Shown: positions 1 through 9,359, counted from the stretch's first letter. The stretch is 64,000 nt of DNA from Hyphomicrobiales bacterium (GCA_900473685.1 UCNE01000013.1:372001-436000); one strand, 5' to 3'. Notes: generated from the letters alone by a model not told the origin. Program-made: numbers and translations.

Positions 1-115
1 CAGGACGCAGGCAGGCGCAACGCGCGGCAATGGCATCCTGCTCGAACCATTCGGACAGCTGCCGGGTGGTCCGCTGGCAATGCTCCGGTGCCAACTGACA
101 CCTCAGAGCAACCAT
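1..115 (-). CDS. Unidentified gene, 5' fragment
   Basis: An open frame starts at the ATG complementary to 113-115, inside the last codons of the upstream ABC ATPase gene (13-base overlap), and runs off the left edge. The visible product is only 38 residues, beginning MVALRCQLAPEHC and containing several Cys and Arg. Its composition looks coding and the start-stop overlap fits translational coupling with the ABC transporter operon, so it may act on the transported substrate. I do not recognise the family and too little is visible to assign one. The gene may also be spurious. Confidence 0.4.
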   Translation of the reverse strand, partial: MVALRCQLAPEHCQRTTRQLSEWFEQDAIAARCACLRP

Positions 116-1125
116 CCCTGCCGGATGACGAACGGCTGCAGCACACCGCAGTCCAGGGCATGGGTGGAGTAGGCCCTCAGATTCTGCCCGCCTGCCGTGC
201 GCAGCGAAAGGGCAAACCGTTCGCCCTCGAACACACAGGACGTCACCTGCAGCATGACGCCCTCGGGATCGGCCACGACGTGTTCGGGGCGTACAAGGAC
301 GGGACGGCTCGGCCCTGATGTCTGGCGGAAGGCGGCCTCGATCACCGGCCAGGACAGCAGGCGCGGCCCGCGATCCGGCAGCGCCAGATCGAGAATGGCC
401 CCCTGCCCGACCAGGCCGCCAACCACCCTTCCTTCGGGGCGCGCATAAATTTCCTGCGGCGACGCGACCTGCATCAACCGCCCCTCCGACATCACGGCGA
501 TGTCAGTCGCCAGCGCCATCGCCTCGCCCTGATCGTGGGTGACGTAGATCATCGTCGCACCGGAACGGGCATGGAACTCGCGAAAGGTCTCCTCCATCGC
601 CGCCTTCAGGTGACGGTCGAGATTGGCCAGCGGCTCGTCCAGCAGCACCACGTCCGGTGAGGTGACGAGGCAGCGAGCCAGCGCCACGCGTTGTCTCTGA
701 CCGCCGGAAAGATCGGCGGGACGCCGATCGGCAAACTCCTCAAGCCGGACGACCGACAGGGCATCCTTGACGCGGGCTTGCCAGGTGGCGCCGGTGACGC
801 CGCGAACTTTCAACGGATAACCAACATTCTGCGCCACGGTCATATGCGGCCAGAGCGCATAGGACTGAAACACCATCGCCATATTGCGCTTTTCCGGCGG
901 CAGGGCGCCGCCTGCGTCCGCAAGCGTGCGCTCGCCCAACACGATCGACCCATCGGTCGGCTGCTCGAACCCGGCTATCATGCGAAGCACCGTCGTTTTG
1001 CCGCACCCAGATGGCCCAAGCAGCGCCAGGAAACCGCCTTCGCGCACGGTCAAGGACACGTCGGAGACTGCGGCCCGGCCTGTGCCAAAATCCTTGCTGA
1101 GGTGATTGAGGATCAATTGCGCCAC
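103..1125 (-). CDS. ABC transporter ATP-binding protein, FbpC/PotA-like
   Basis: This is the cytoplasmic ATPase of an importer, 340 aa. Walker A (GPSGCGKTT) lies at residues 37-45, the ABC signature is LSGGQRQRVALARC, Walker B is VVLLDEP and the switch histidine is in THDQ. A C-terminal TOBE-like regulatory part (about 240-340) follows. I place the start at a GTG at 1125, overlapping the permease stop by 13 bases. The frame stays open to 1713, but that extension is antisense-like sequence inside the permease gene and has no ATPase homology. It is cotranscribed with the permease and the binding protein. The substrate is not readable from the ATPase; ferric iron, 2-aminoethylphosphonate and other small anions are all carried by this subfamily. 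Confidence 0.9.
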   Translation of the reverse strand: MAQLILNHLSKDFGTGRAAVSDVSLTVREGGFLALLGPSGCGKTTVLRMIAGFEQPTDGSIVLGERTLADAGGALPPEKRNMAMVFQSYALWPHMTVAQNVGYPLKVRGVTGATWQARVKDALSVVRLEEFADRRPADLSGGQRQRVALARCLVTSPDVVLLDEPLANLDRHLKAAMEETFREFHARSGATMIYVTHDQGEAMALATDIAVMSEGRLMQVASPQEIYARPEGRVVGGLVGQGAILDLALPDRGPRLLSWPVIEAAFRQTSGPSRPVLVRPEHVVADPEGVMLQVTSCVFEGERFALSLRTAGGQNLRAYSTHALDCGVLQPFVIRQGWLL

Positions 1126-2807
1126 GGCAGCACGCCTTTCGGAAGGTGTTTCGCCAGCAGTTCCAGAAGCAGCATCAGGATGACCACCATAACAACGACA
1201 AGCACCGACAGGGCCGAGGCGAGATCGGAACTGCCGCTGTCGTCGAGATTGAAGATCGCCACCCCGAGCGTCTGCGTGCCTGCCGACCAGAGCAGCGCCG
1301 AAACCGTCAACTCGCTGCAGGCGATCAGGAAAACAAGAATAACGGAAGCACCGGCCGCCGGTGCAATCAGCGGAACGAGAATGTCGCGCATGCGGCAAAA
1401 GAAACCCGCGCCGGAAAGCCGGGCCGCCTCTTCCAGCGACGGATCGAGTTGCAGGAAGGCGCTGGCCACCGGCTTTAGGCTGACGGCAAAGAAACTGGAG
1501 AAATAGGCGATCAGGATGATCCAGATCGTTCCGTAGATCGACACGTTCACCAAAGGCAGCGGGGCTGCAAACAAGAGGATGAAGGCGACGGCCAGCACGA
1601 TGCCCGGAAGAGCATAGGGAATTTCGATCAGGCCGGTGATGATATCGGCCAGTTTTCCCGGACGGCGGGTCAGCAGATAGGCGGTGAAAACAGTGAACAG
1701 CAGCAGCCCGCATGCCGTCGTCCCGGAAAGGAACAGCGAATTGGCAAACGCTGTCAGCGTCACCGACTGGCGAAACAGGATTTCGCTATAGGCATGGAGC
1801 GACATAGTCTGAAAATTCAACGGTACACCGTAGGCAGGCACCAGCGAACTGGCGACAAGTGCTGCGACCGGCGCCACGAGAACAAAGAACAGGATGACCG
1901 AAAAGCCTGTTTCGGCAACCCCGCGCCAGAGACCGAGCGAGAAGGCGGCATTCTGGCCGGAAAGGCCGATGATGCGATAATCCCTGCCCCTCAGCGCCCG
2001 TTGCTGGACAACCAAGCCAAGTCCGGCGATGACGGCGATCACCATGGAAAGTTGCGACATTTCGGCAAACGTACCTGCCCCGAAACTCGAGAGGCGGCTG
2101 TAGATCAAGGTCGGCAAAACGAAAATCGATGCGGGAATGCCTAATATGGCCGGAATGCCGAAATTGCCGACGCCGGAAACGAAGGCAATCGCCGCCCCCG
2201 CAATCAGGCCCGGCACCGCCAGTGGAAAGATGATGTCGCGAAACACCCGCATCGGCGAGGCGCCGGCCAGACGTGCTGCCTCGACGCCATCGCGCGGCAA
2301 TGCGGCAAGCCCTGCCTTCAAAGCGAGAAACACCAGCGGCGCATGCTGGACACCCAGGAGCAGTGCGATACCGCCAAGCGAATAAAGCGGCTGCGGGCTG
2401 CCGAGCGGAGGCGCAATGCCGAGTGTCTTCAACAGCGGACTGGCCGGCCCCGACATCTGCACCCAGGCCAGCGCCGTCACCTGCGGCGGGATCATCATCG
2501 GCAGCACGAAGGCAAAGCTGAAAAAGCCCTTTGCGCGGATATCGGTGAGTGTGACGACAAAAGCAAAAGTGGCGCCGAGCAGAACGGCAATCAGCATGCC
2601 CCCGGTCGCGGTCACCAGCGTGTTGCGGATGGCAAACCAGGTCGAAGGTTCGGAAAAGAGGCCGGTGGCCTTTCCCTCGATCGAAAACCGTAAACCGGCA
2701 TAAAGCAGCCGTGCAAGCGGCAGCCCACTCAACAGACAGACGGCAATGATGACGAAAGGAAGCAGCCAGACCGGCTGGCTGCTTCGATTGGCGGACGATC
2801 TGGGCAT
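1113..2807 (-). CDS. ABC transporter permease, double-length (FbpB-like)
   Basis: The 564-residue inner-membrane protein carries two tandem BPD_transp_1 permease halves (about 1-280 and 290-564), each with about six membrane segments and an EAA-type loop (GVEAARLAGASPMRVFRDIIFP in the first, EEAARLSGAGFFCRMRDILVP in the second). One polypeptide therefore forms the whole translocation pathway, as in ferric-iron FbpB and 2-aminoethylphosphonate permeases. It starts 9 bases after the binding-protein gene and overlaps the ATPase gene, so the three form one operon read leftward. Confidence 0.9.
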   Translation of the reverse strand: MPRSSANRSSQPVWLLPFVIIAVCLLSGLPLARLLYAGLRFSIEGKATGLFSEPSTWFAIRNTLVTATGGMLIAVLLGATFAFVVTLTDIRAKGFFSFAFVLPMMIPPQVTALAWVQMSGPASPLLKTLGIAPPLGSPQPLYSLGGIALLLGVQHAPLVFLALKAGLAALPRDGVEAARLAGASPMRVFRDIIFPLAVPGLIAGAAIAFVSGVGNFGIPAILGIPASIFVLPTLIYSRLSSFGAGTFAEMSQLSMVIAVIAGLGLVVQQRALRGRDYRIIGLSGQNAAFSLGLWRGVAETGFSVILFFVLVAPVAALVASSLVPAYGVPLNFQTMSLHAYSEILFRQSVTLTAFANSLFLSGTTACGLLLFTVFTAYLLTRRPGKLADIITGLIEIPYALPGIVLAVAFILLFAAPLPLVNVSIYGTIWIILIAYFSSFFAVSLKPVASAFLQLDPSLEEAARLSGAGFFCRMRDILVPLIAPAAGASVILVFLIACSELTVSALLWSAGTQTLGVAIFNLDDSGSSDLASALSVLVVVMVVILMLLLELLAKHLPKGVLPWRN

Positions 2808-2816
2808 GGGAACTAA

Positions 2817-3797
2817 TCAGTTGGTCCCGAAGATACCGGAGAACGTCTTCAGGTCGCCTTCGGAATTCTTGACGGCTGCTGCCGCATCGATCGGCAGCAC
2901 CTTGATGCTGTCACGTGCCGGGAAGCCTTCCGGGAGTGCCACACCGTTGCGGGCCGGGATGTAGCCGAGCTTGACGGAAACCTGCTGGCCGGGTTCAGAC
3001 AGGAGGAAATCGACGAATTTCTTGGCCGTATCGGCATTCTTGGCGTTCTTCAGGATAGCCACCGGTTCGGTCACGGCGCTGACGCCCTCAGCCGGGAAGA
3101 CGAACTCGACCGGTGCGCCCTTGGCCTTTTCGCGGATCACCATGAAATCGACAACCATGCCATAGGCCTTCTCACCCGTGGCGACCGCCTTCAGCACACC
3201 GCCATTGCCGCCCGAAGCGGTGGCGCCGTTTTCGGCAAGCGACTTGTAATAATCCCAGCCGAAACCATTGATGCCGGTCAGCGTCTGGGCGTGGATGAGG
3301 GCAGCACCTGAGGTCAGTGGGCTCGGCATGGTCATCAGGCCCTTGGCTTCCGGCTTGGCTAGATCCTTCCAGCCCGCCGGCTTCATCGATGCCGAGGTGT
3401 TGTAGATGATGCCGGTGGTGATCATCTTGGTGGAATAATAGGCGCCGTCGGCATCATAGAGTGCCGCGTCATAATGGGCAGCTTCCGGCGACTTGTAATT
3501 CAAAAGCTGGCCGGCTTCCTTCATCCGCTGCAGCGTCACCGTGTCGGCGATCAAAAGCACGTCGGCAACCGGGTTCCCGGCCTCGATCTCGGCCATCAGC
3601 TTGGCCATGATCTTGGTGGTGCCATCGCGCACCCACTCGACATCGACGCCGGGATTGGCAGCCTTGAAGGCATCGACGGTCGCCTGTGCGTCTTCATTCG
3701 GCTGGCTGGTATAGAGCACCAGGTTTTCGGCATGCGCCGAAACGGCAAGCAGGCTGGCGGCAACAAGTGCGGTGAACGCACCAAGCAACGTCTTCAT
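2817..3797 (-). CDS. ABC substrate-binding protein, AfuA/FbpA family
   Basis: A 326-residue periplasmic binding protein with a Sec signal peptide (MKTLLGAFTALVAASLLAVSAHA, cleaved about residue 23). The mature part opens with LVLYTSQPNEDAQATVDAFKAANPG, the usual start of the Fe3+/phosphonate class of type II binding proteins. It is the first gene of the operon and would deliver substrate to the fused permease. I cannot tell iron from phosphonate or phosphoglycerate-type substrates by eye. The upstream 240 bases up to the divergent channel gene at 4038 must hold its promoter. Confidence 0.88.
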   Translation of the reverse strand: MKTLLGAFTALVAASLLAVSAHAENLVLYTSQPNEDAQATVDAFKAANPGVDVEWVRDGTTKIMAKLMAEIEAGNPVADVLLIADTVTLQRMKEAGQLLNYKSPEAAHYDAALYDADGAYYSTKMITTGIIYNTSASMKPAGWKDLAKPEAKGLMTMPSPLTSGAALIHAQTLTGINGFGWDYYKSLAENGATASGGNGGVLKAVATGEKAYGMVVDFMVIREKAKGAPVEFVFPAEGVSAVTEPVAILKNAKNADTAKKFVDFLLSEPGQQVSVKLGYIPARNGVALPEGFPARDSIKVLPIDAAAAVKNSEGDLKTFSGIFGTN

Positions 3798-4037
3798 CGG
3801 TCTTCATCCCAAGTGAACAGATGACGCGATGGATAGTGGCGTCAATTGACAGCCATGTGACACCACTCTGCATTCACCTGAGAATAAACAGCCCGCCACA
3901 AGCGTGATGTGAATAGATAGCCGGATGAGCAAATGAACATTACTGGGTGCATTCGCCCCCAGCCGCCTAAACCTGTTGAATATATTAGCTATATCTGCGA
4001 TTCGGACGAAACGCATAGGACGGGCCTGGGGAAATCG

Positions 4038-5939
4038 ATGAGCAAGAATACGTCATGGGGCGCGCGGCTGCGCTATGAATTCGACAAGAGCATGGCTGGA
4101 GGATCGATTGCCCTGATCGGCTGGCTGGCGGTCATCTCCCTGATCGTCATCATCATTGCCGGTGCCTTCCTTGCCCTCACCCAGATCGCGCCGGAAGGCG
4201 GCCAGCCGGTGAGCTTCATCGAAGGCGCCTGGGAATCGCTGATGCGTACCATGGATGCAGGCACGATGGGCGGCGACCTCGGCTGGAGTTTTCGCGGCGT
4301 CTCGCTGTTCGTCACCATCGCCGGCATCTTCGTGTTCTCGGCCTTGATCGGTGTTTTGAGCTCGGGCCTTGAAAACAAGCTGGACGACCTGCGCAAGGGC
4401 CGCTCGCAGGTGCTGGAAAACGACCACACGATCATCCTCAACTGGTCACCCTCTATCTTCGACGTGATTTCCGAGCTGGTCATCGCCAATAGCAGCCGCA
4501 AGAAGCCGCGCATCGTCATCATGGCGAGCAAGGACAAGGTCGAGATGGAAGACGAGATCGCCACCAAGGTGGCTGATCTCAAGAACACCAAGATCATCTG
4601 CCGCAGCGGCGACCCGACCGACCTCTATGACCTCAACATCGTCAACCCGGCGACATCGCGCTCGGTCATCGTGCTCTCACCCGAGGGCGACGATCCGGAT
4701 TCGCAGGTGATCAAAAGTGTACTGGCGCTGGTCAATGCGCCGGGCCGCCGTGCCAAGCCCTACCAGATTGCCGCAGAAATTCGCGACAGCAAAAACGCCG
4801 ACGTTGCCCGCATCGTCGGCGGCAACGAGTTGCAGCTGATCCTCGCCGACGACCTGATTTCCCGCATCGTCGTGCATTCCAGCCGCCAGTCCGGATTGAG
4901 CGCCGTCTATTCCGAGCTTCTCGATTTCGATGGCTGCGAGATCTATACGCTGCAACAACCCGACCTCACCGGCAAGAGCTTTGCCGCGGCCGTCATGGCC
5001 TATGAGACGTCGACGCTGATCGGTCTTTGCGACGAAAACGGCAAGGTCCACCTCAACCCGCCACCGGGCCGGATTTTCAAGCCGGGCGAGAGCGCCGTCA
5101 TCATTGCCGAGGACGATGCCGCGATCAAATCCGGAGGCAACGACATCCATATCGAGAAAGACGCAATTCTCCCGGCGCAGGCGCGCGGGCAAGGCCCGGA
5201 ACGGACACTGCTTCTCGGCTGGAACCGGCGCGGCCCGATCATCACCTTCGAACTGTCGCGCTATGTCGCGCCCGGTTCGCTGCTGACGATTGCCGCCGAT
5301 ACGCCGGAACTCGAGAATGACATCGCCGCCCTCAAGGTGGCCAACGGCAATATGGCGGTCGATTACCGCATCATCGACACCAGCAACCGCGCCGAACTCG
5401 ATGCGCTGGATATTCCGAGCTACGATCACGTCCTCGTTCTTGGCTACAGCGACCATATGGCGCCACAGCCGGCCGACACCCGCACGCTGGTAACGCTGCT
5501 TCAACTGCGCAAGATCGCCGAACATGCCGGCCGCCATATCAGCGTCGTCAGCGAGATGACAGACGTGCGCAACCGGGAACTGGCCGAAGTCACCCGCGCC
5601 GACGATTTCGTCGTCAGCAACAAGCTGGTCAGCCTGATGCTGGCGCAGGCGTCCGAAAACGAACGCATGGCGGCGATCTTCGATGAACTGCTCGATGAGG
5701 ATGGATCGGAGATCTACATGCGCCCGGTCAGCGACTATGTCGCCATCGGTGAACCCGTGACGTTCTACACGCTCTGCCTTGCCGCATTGCGCCGTGGCGA
5801 AGTCGCGATCGGTCATCGCCGCCAGCGCGACGACAGCCCGGACGCGCGTAAGCTCGGCGGCGTCACCGTCAATCCGCCGAAATCGGAAAAGCTGCTCTAC
5901 AGCGCCGCCGACCGCATCATCGTGCTCGCGAAGGACTGA
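4038..5939 (+). CDS. CASTOR/POLLUX-like ion channel with RCK/TrkA-N domains
   Basis: The 633-residue protein has two membrane helices (about 22-48 and 84-110) flanking a pore loop. The potassium-channel filter TVGYG is replaced by DAGTMGGD (residues 73-80), reminiscent of the ADAGN filter of plant CASTOR/POLLUX channels. The rest is cytoplasmic and contains two tandem Rossmann-like RCK regions (about 120-370 and 385-633), the second opening with RTLLLGWNRRG. The family conducts cations; the bacterial members are little characterised. I chose the ATG at 4038 with GGGG six bases upstream, not the longer in-frame ATG at 3933, which adds a non-homologous leader. It is a single-gene unit ending in a strong terminator at 5957. 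Confidence 0.88.
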   Translation: MSKNTSWGARLRYEFDKSMAGGSIALIGWLAVISLIVIIIAGAFLALTQIAPEGGQPVSFIEGAWESLMRTMDAGTMGGDLGWSFRGVSLFVTIAGIFVFSALIGVLSSGLENKLDDLRKGRSQVLENDHTIILNWSPSIFDVISELVIANSSRKKPRIVIMASKDKVEMEDEIATKVADLKNTKIICRSGDPTDLYDLNIVNPATSRSVIVLSPEGDDPDSQVIKSVLALVNAPGRRAKPYQIAAEIRDSKNADVARIVGGNELQLILADDLISRIVVHSSRQSGLSAVYSELLDFDGCEIYTLQQPDLTGKSFAAAVMAYETSTLIGLCDENGKVHLNPPPGRIFKPGESAVIIAEDDAAIKSGGNDIHIEKDAILPAQARGQGPERTLLLGWNRRGPIITFELSRYVAPGSLLTIAADTPELENDIAALKVANGNMAVDYRIIDTSNRAELDALDIPSYDHVLVLGYSDHMAPQPADTRTLVTLLQLRKIAEHAGRHISVVSEMTDVRNRELAEVTRADDFVVSNKLVSLMLAQASENERMAAIFDELLDEDGSEIYMRPVSDYVAIGEPVTFYTLCLAALRRGEVAIGHRRQRDDSPDARKLGGVTVNPPKSEKLLYSAADRIIVLAKD

Positions 5940-5956
5940 GCCCAGACTGCAGAATC

Positions 5957-5987
5957 GGGCTGGCCATGGCCAGCCCCTTTCCTTTTG
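5957..5987 (+). terminator. Rho-independent terminator after the channel gene
   Basis: A perfect 20-base palindrome (GGGCTGGCC/GGCCAGCCC, 5957-5976) begins 18 bases after the channel stop codon and is followed by the T-rich run CTTTCCTTTT. It fits an intrinsic terminator for the rightward channel gene. Confidence 0.75.
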
Positions 5988-6045
5988 ATGGCTCGCGACT
6001 AGCTTAGCTCTCGCTTCGCAGTTCAACCGAATCGGGAAAATCATC

Positions 6046-7092
6046 ATGGAATATCGTCTTCTCGGCCGATCCGGCCTCAAGGTCTCGACGCTGACCGTCG
6101 GCACCATGACCTTTGGCGGCAAGGGCTGGGCCAAGACCGTCGGCGACCTTGGTGCCAATGAGGCCAAGAAACTTGTCGATATGTCCCTCGACGCCGGTGT
6201 CAACATGATCGATACGGCCGATGTCTATTCGAACGGTGCCTCCGAAGAGATCGTAGGCGAAATCCTCGGCAAGCGCCGCAATGGCGTGTTGCTTGCGACC
6301 AAAGCACGGTTCCCGATGGGAGACGGCCCCAACGATGCAGGCTCGTCGCGCCACCATCTGGTGCGCGCCTGCGAGGCCAGCCTGAAACGCCTGAAGACCG
6401 ATGTCATCGACCTCTACCAGTTGCATGAATGGGATGGCCAGACACCGCTGGAAGAAACGATGGAAGCGCTGGACATGCTCGTGCGCCAGGGCAAGGTCCG
6501 CTACATCGGCTGCTCGAATTTTTCCGGCTGGCACATCATGAAGGCGCTTGGCGTCAGCGCTGCCGACCACCGCCAGCGTTTCGTCAGCCAGCAGATCCAC
6601 TATACGCTTGAATCGCGCGACGCCGAATATGAACTGCTGCCGATTTCCATCGATCAGGGCCTTGGCGTCCTGGTCTGGAGCCCGCTTGCCGGCGGGCTTT
6701 TGTCCGGCAAGCACCGGCGTGACAAGACTGCAGAAGGTTCGCGCCAACTGGCCGGCTGGGATGAACCGCCGATCCGTGACGAGGACCGTCTGTGGGATAT
6801 CGTCGATACGCTGGTCGATATCGCGGAAAGCCGCAATGTTTCTGCCGCACAAATTGCCCTTGCCTGGCTGATTGGCCGCAAGGGCATCACATCCGTGATC
6901 ATCGGCGGCCGCACCAAGGCGCAATTCAAGGACAATCTGGCCAGCGCCGACTTGGTGCTGACGGACGAAGAGCGCGAACGGCTCGATTCCGTCAGCCTGC
7001 CACCCGTCCTTTATCCCTACTGGCACCAGGTCCGCACCGCCAAGGATCGCCTGGGAGAAGCCGACCTGTCGTTGCTGGGGCCACACGCTTGA
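6046..7092 (+). CDS. Aldo/keto reductase
   Basis: A 348-residue NADPH-dependent oxidoreductase of the (beta/alpha)8 AKR fold. Visible family marks are the N-terminal MEYRLLGRSGLKVSTLTVGTM, the catalytic Asp/Tyr context DTADVYSNGASEE (about 50-62), the Lys context LLATKARF (about 82-89), and the cofactor-site motifs IGCSNFSGWH and VIIGGRTKAQ. The long insert and AQIALAWLIG region place it among the open-chain aldose/voltage-gated-channel beta-subunit-like reductases. The physiological substrate cannot be read off. It ends 19 bases from the convergent Lrp gene. Confidence 0.9.
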   Translation: MEYRLLGRSGLKVSTLTVGTMTFGGKGWAKTVGDLGANEAKKLVDMSLDAGVNMIDTADVYSNGASEEIVGEILGKRRNGVLLATKARFPMGDGPNDAGSSRHHLVRACEASLKRLKTDVIDLYQLHEWDGQTPLEETMEALDMLVRQGKVRYIGCSNFSGWHIMKALGVSAADHRQRFVSQQIHYTLESRDAEYELLPISIDQGLGVLVWSPLAGGLLSGKHRRDKTAEGSRQLAGWDEPPIRDEDRLWDIVDTLVDIAESRNVSAAQIALAWLIGRKGITSVIIGGRTKAQFKDNLASADLVLTDEERERLDSVSLPPVLYPYWHQVRTAKDRLGEADLSLLGPHA

Positions 7093-7111
7093 GGTTACAG
7101 GCGGTCGCCTT

Positions 7112-7528
7112 TTAGATCGTCGTCAGCAACAGACTGGTTTCCGACTTGGATACCCCCTCCAGAGCCCGGATATGGCGCAGCACGCGGTCGAATTCGGCAA
7201 GGTTCTCCGTTTCGATTTCGGCGACCAGATCCCAGGCACCATTGGTCGTGTGGAGCGCCCGGATTTCGGGAATACCGCGCAAGGTCTTGACCACCGCGAT
7301 GGTTTTCTGACCGGTGATCTCGATCAGCATGACGGCGCGGACCGCGTGCGGGTCCTCGGCTGCGGCGATCCGCACGGTGAAACCGGCAATGACGCCATCG
7401 GCGGTCAGCCGGTCGATCCGGTTCTGCACCGTGCCGCGTGATATTTTCAACAGCTCTGCCAGTTTCGAGATCGAGGCGCGGCCATCGGTCCTGAGGATTG
7501 CCAGCAAACGGCGGTCGGTATTGTCCAT
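7112..7528 (-). CDS. Lrp/AsnC family transcriptional regulator
   Basis: A 138-residue regulator with an N-terminal helix-turn-helix (LLAILRTDGRASISKLAELLKISRGTVQNRIDRL, residues 8-41) and a C-terminal RAM ligand-binding domain (about 62-138). It is divergent from the RocB-type peptidase gene starting 160 bases away and probably controls it and itself. The family senses amino acids, which agrees with an arginine-linked peptidase as target. Confidence 0.9.
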   Translation of the reverse strand: MDNTDRRLLAILRTDGRASISKLAELLKISRGTVQNRIDRLTADGVIAGFTVRIAAAEDPHAVRAVMLIEITGQKTIAVVKTLRGIPEIRALHTTNGAWDLVAEIETENLAEFDRVLRHIRALEGVSKSETSLLLTTI

Positions 7529-7566
7529 GACGGCAGGCCCTTGATCATTGTGCCAACAGAGACTGT

Positions 7567-7615
7567 CATTTCGCTCGAAATATCAAGCAAATTTCCATAA
7601 TATTGCCATTTCGCT
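7567..7615. promoter_or_regulatory. Candidate Lrp-type operator: repeated CATTTCGCT
   Basis: The 9-mer CATTTCGCT occurs twice as a direct repeat (7567-7575 and 7607-7615), 40 bases apart, i.e. roughly four helical turns. It lies in the AT-rich gap between the divergent Lrp gene and the M20 peptidase gene. Lrp-family proteins bind spaced, helically phased sites, so this is a plausible operator. No binding evidence is available. Confidence 0.35.
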
Positions 7616-7688
7616 TTATGGATGCGACCGCTAGAGTTCGCCAGCCTCGACACCGGGGTCCAGTCGAATCGCTAGAGGATTGCCCGAA

Positions 7689-9359
7689 ATGCCGTCTGCC
7701 GACCGTTCCTCCCTCCACAACAGCCTGTCGCGCACTGGCGAACTTTCGATCGAAATGACCCGGTGGCCGAGCGTTACGGAGAGCGATGACGAAGCAGCAT
7801 TCTCCGGCCGCCTGATGAAATTACTTGGCAGTACACCCTATTTCCGCAAGCATCCGGATAATCTGCTGGCGGTCGATAGCCACGGCTCGCCAGCCCGGCA
7901 AAACGTGCTGGCCCTCGTGCGCGGCAAGGGCCGCCGATGCCTTGTCCTTGCGGGCCATTTCGATACCGTATCGATTGCCAATTACAGTTCGCTGGTATCG
8001 CTTGCCTGCGAACCGGAAGCGCTGACCCAGGCGCTGATCGACGAACTCACGGCAAAAACCCGTAACCCGGCCGAAGACAAGGCGCTTGCCGACTTGATGA
8101 CCGGTGACTTTCTTGCGGGCCGCGGCCTGCTCGACATGAAAAGCGGCCTTGCAGCGGGAATCGCCGCACTGGAGCGCTTTGCAGAAATGGACGAACCGCC
8201 CGGCAATCTTCTGTTCGTTGCCACGCCGGATGAAGAGAACCGTTCGCGCGGTATGCGTTCCCTGCGCGACGCCCTGCCCGCCATTGCGGAAAAATTCGGT
8301 CTCGACATCATCGGCGGCATCAATCTCGATGCCAGCGGCGATGACGGCGACGGCGAAGAGGCCCGTGCCGTCTATCTCGGCTCGGTCGGCAAATTCTCGC
8401 CGTTCGCCTTTGTTGCAGGACGGCCGACCCATGCCGGGTATGCCTTCGATGGCGTCAGCGCCCATCTGATCGGCGCCGAAATCATGCGCGCCATGGAGAC
8501 CAACAGTGCACTGTGTGACGAGGCGCACAGCGAAATTTCGCCGGCACCGGTCTGCCTCGAAGCCAAGGACGTACGCCATGGCTACGAGGTGACGACACCG
8601 GCCCATGTCTGGCTGTCATTCAACTGGCTGACGCACCGGCGCACGCCGGAAGACGTTCTCGGCGAATTTCGCGCGCTTGCCGCGACCGCCATGCGCGCCG
8701 CGCTCGATAGGCAGGCGCAGAATGCGAAAAACTTCTTCGAGCGCCAGGGCTCGGGCCGCGCAGAGGCGCATCAAGGACAGGTCCTCACCTATGCCGAACT
8801 GCATGCGCTGGCCGTTTCCCACGGTGGACAGGCTGCGGCTGACCGGCTGAAGGCGCTCGATCAGTCCCTGTCCGGCGGCGAAGATCCTCTGTCGACGACC
8901 CGTCAGATCGTCGCGGCAACGCTCGCCGAAGCCGGTCTCGAAGGCCCGCTGGTCATCGTCGGTTTCTCGACGCTGCACTATCCGCGCGTGCATCTGGACA
9001 GCGCCGGAGAGGAAGGAAAAACGTTCGAGCGCAACATGATGGCAGCCGCCGAAACATGCGCAAAACGGCACGGGACAAGCATCAAGGCAAAGCAGTTCTT
9101 CGCCGGCATTTCGGATATGAGCTTTTTCGGGCATCGCCCCGCAGAGGGACAGACTGCGCTTCTGTCACGCAACACCCCCTGCTCGGCCTTTGTTGACAAG
9201 GCACCGGACGGACTTTTGTCCTATCCGGTGGTCAATATCGGCCCTTGGGGACGCGATTACCATCAGAAATGGGAGCGCGTCCACATGCCCTATACATTCG
9301 AGGTCCTGCCCGACGTGATCTACGAGGCGGCTCTCGCCTGCCTCGTAGAGGAGGGTTAA
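7689..9359 (+). CDS. M20 peptidase, RocB-like (arginine utilisation type)
   Basis: A 556-residue zinc-dependent peptidase/deacylase of family M20, of the long RocB type. The metal and catalytic motifs are all present: LAGHFDTVS, RGLLDMKSG, the Glu pair in TPDEENRSRGM, the dimerisation-lid region GRPTHAGYAFDG, and a late His in WGRDYHQKWERVH. RocB takes part in arginine/ornithine breakdown in Bacillus, but its exact reaction is uncertain. The ATG at 7689 is preceded by AGAGGA at 9 bases; a TTG at 7680 would leave no room for a ribosome site. A divergent Lrp regulator is adjacent. No other arginine catabolic gene is in the window. Confidence 0.85.
   Translation: MPSADRSSLHNSLSRTGELSIEMTRWPSVTESDDEAAFSGRLMKLLGSTPYFRKHPDNLLAVDSHGSPARQNVLALVRGKGRRCLVLAGHFDTVSIANYSSLVSLACEPEALTQALIDELTAKTRNPAEDKALADLMTGDFLAGRGLLDMKSGLAAGIAALERFAEMDEPPGNLLFVATPDEENRSRGMRSLRDALPAIAEKFGLDIIGGINLDASGDDGDGEEARAVYLGSVGKFSPFAFVAGRPTHAGYAFDGVSAHLIGAEIMRAMETNSALCDEAHSEISPAPVCLEAKDVRHGYEVTTPAHVWLSFNWLTHRRTPEDVLGEFRALAATAMRAALDRQAQNAKNFFERQGSGRAEAHQGQVLTYAELHALAVSHGGQAAADRLKALDQSLSGGEDPLSTTRQIVAATLAEAGLEGPLVIVGFSTLHYPRVHLDSAGEEGKTFERNMMAAAETCAKRHGTSIKAKQFFAGISDMSFFGHRPAEGQTALLSRNTPCSAFVDKAPDGLLSYPVVNIGPWGRDYHQKWERVHMPYTFEVLPDVIYEAALACLVEEG

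Noticed and set aside
1126-1713. N-terminal extension of the ABC ATPase
   Set aside because: It lies inside the permease gene in another frame and has no ATPase similarity; GTG 1125 gives the canonical start.
3933-4037. N-terminal extension of the channel protein
   Set aside because: Translated leader has no membrane or conserved character; ribosome site favours 4038.
4677-6206. 509-codon leftward open frame over the channel gene
   Set aside because: Antisense of a clear channel gene; composition is typical for a shadow frame.
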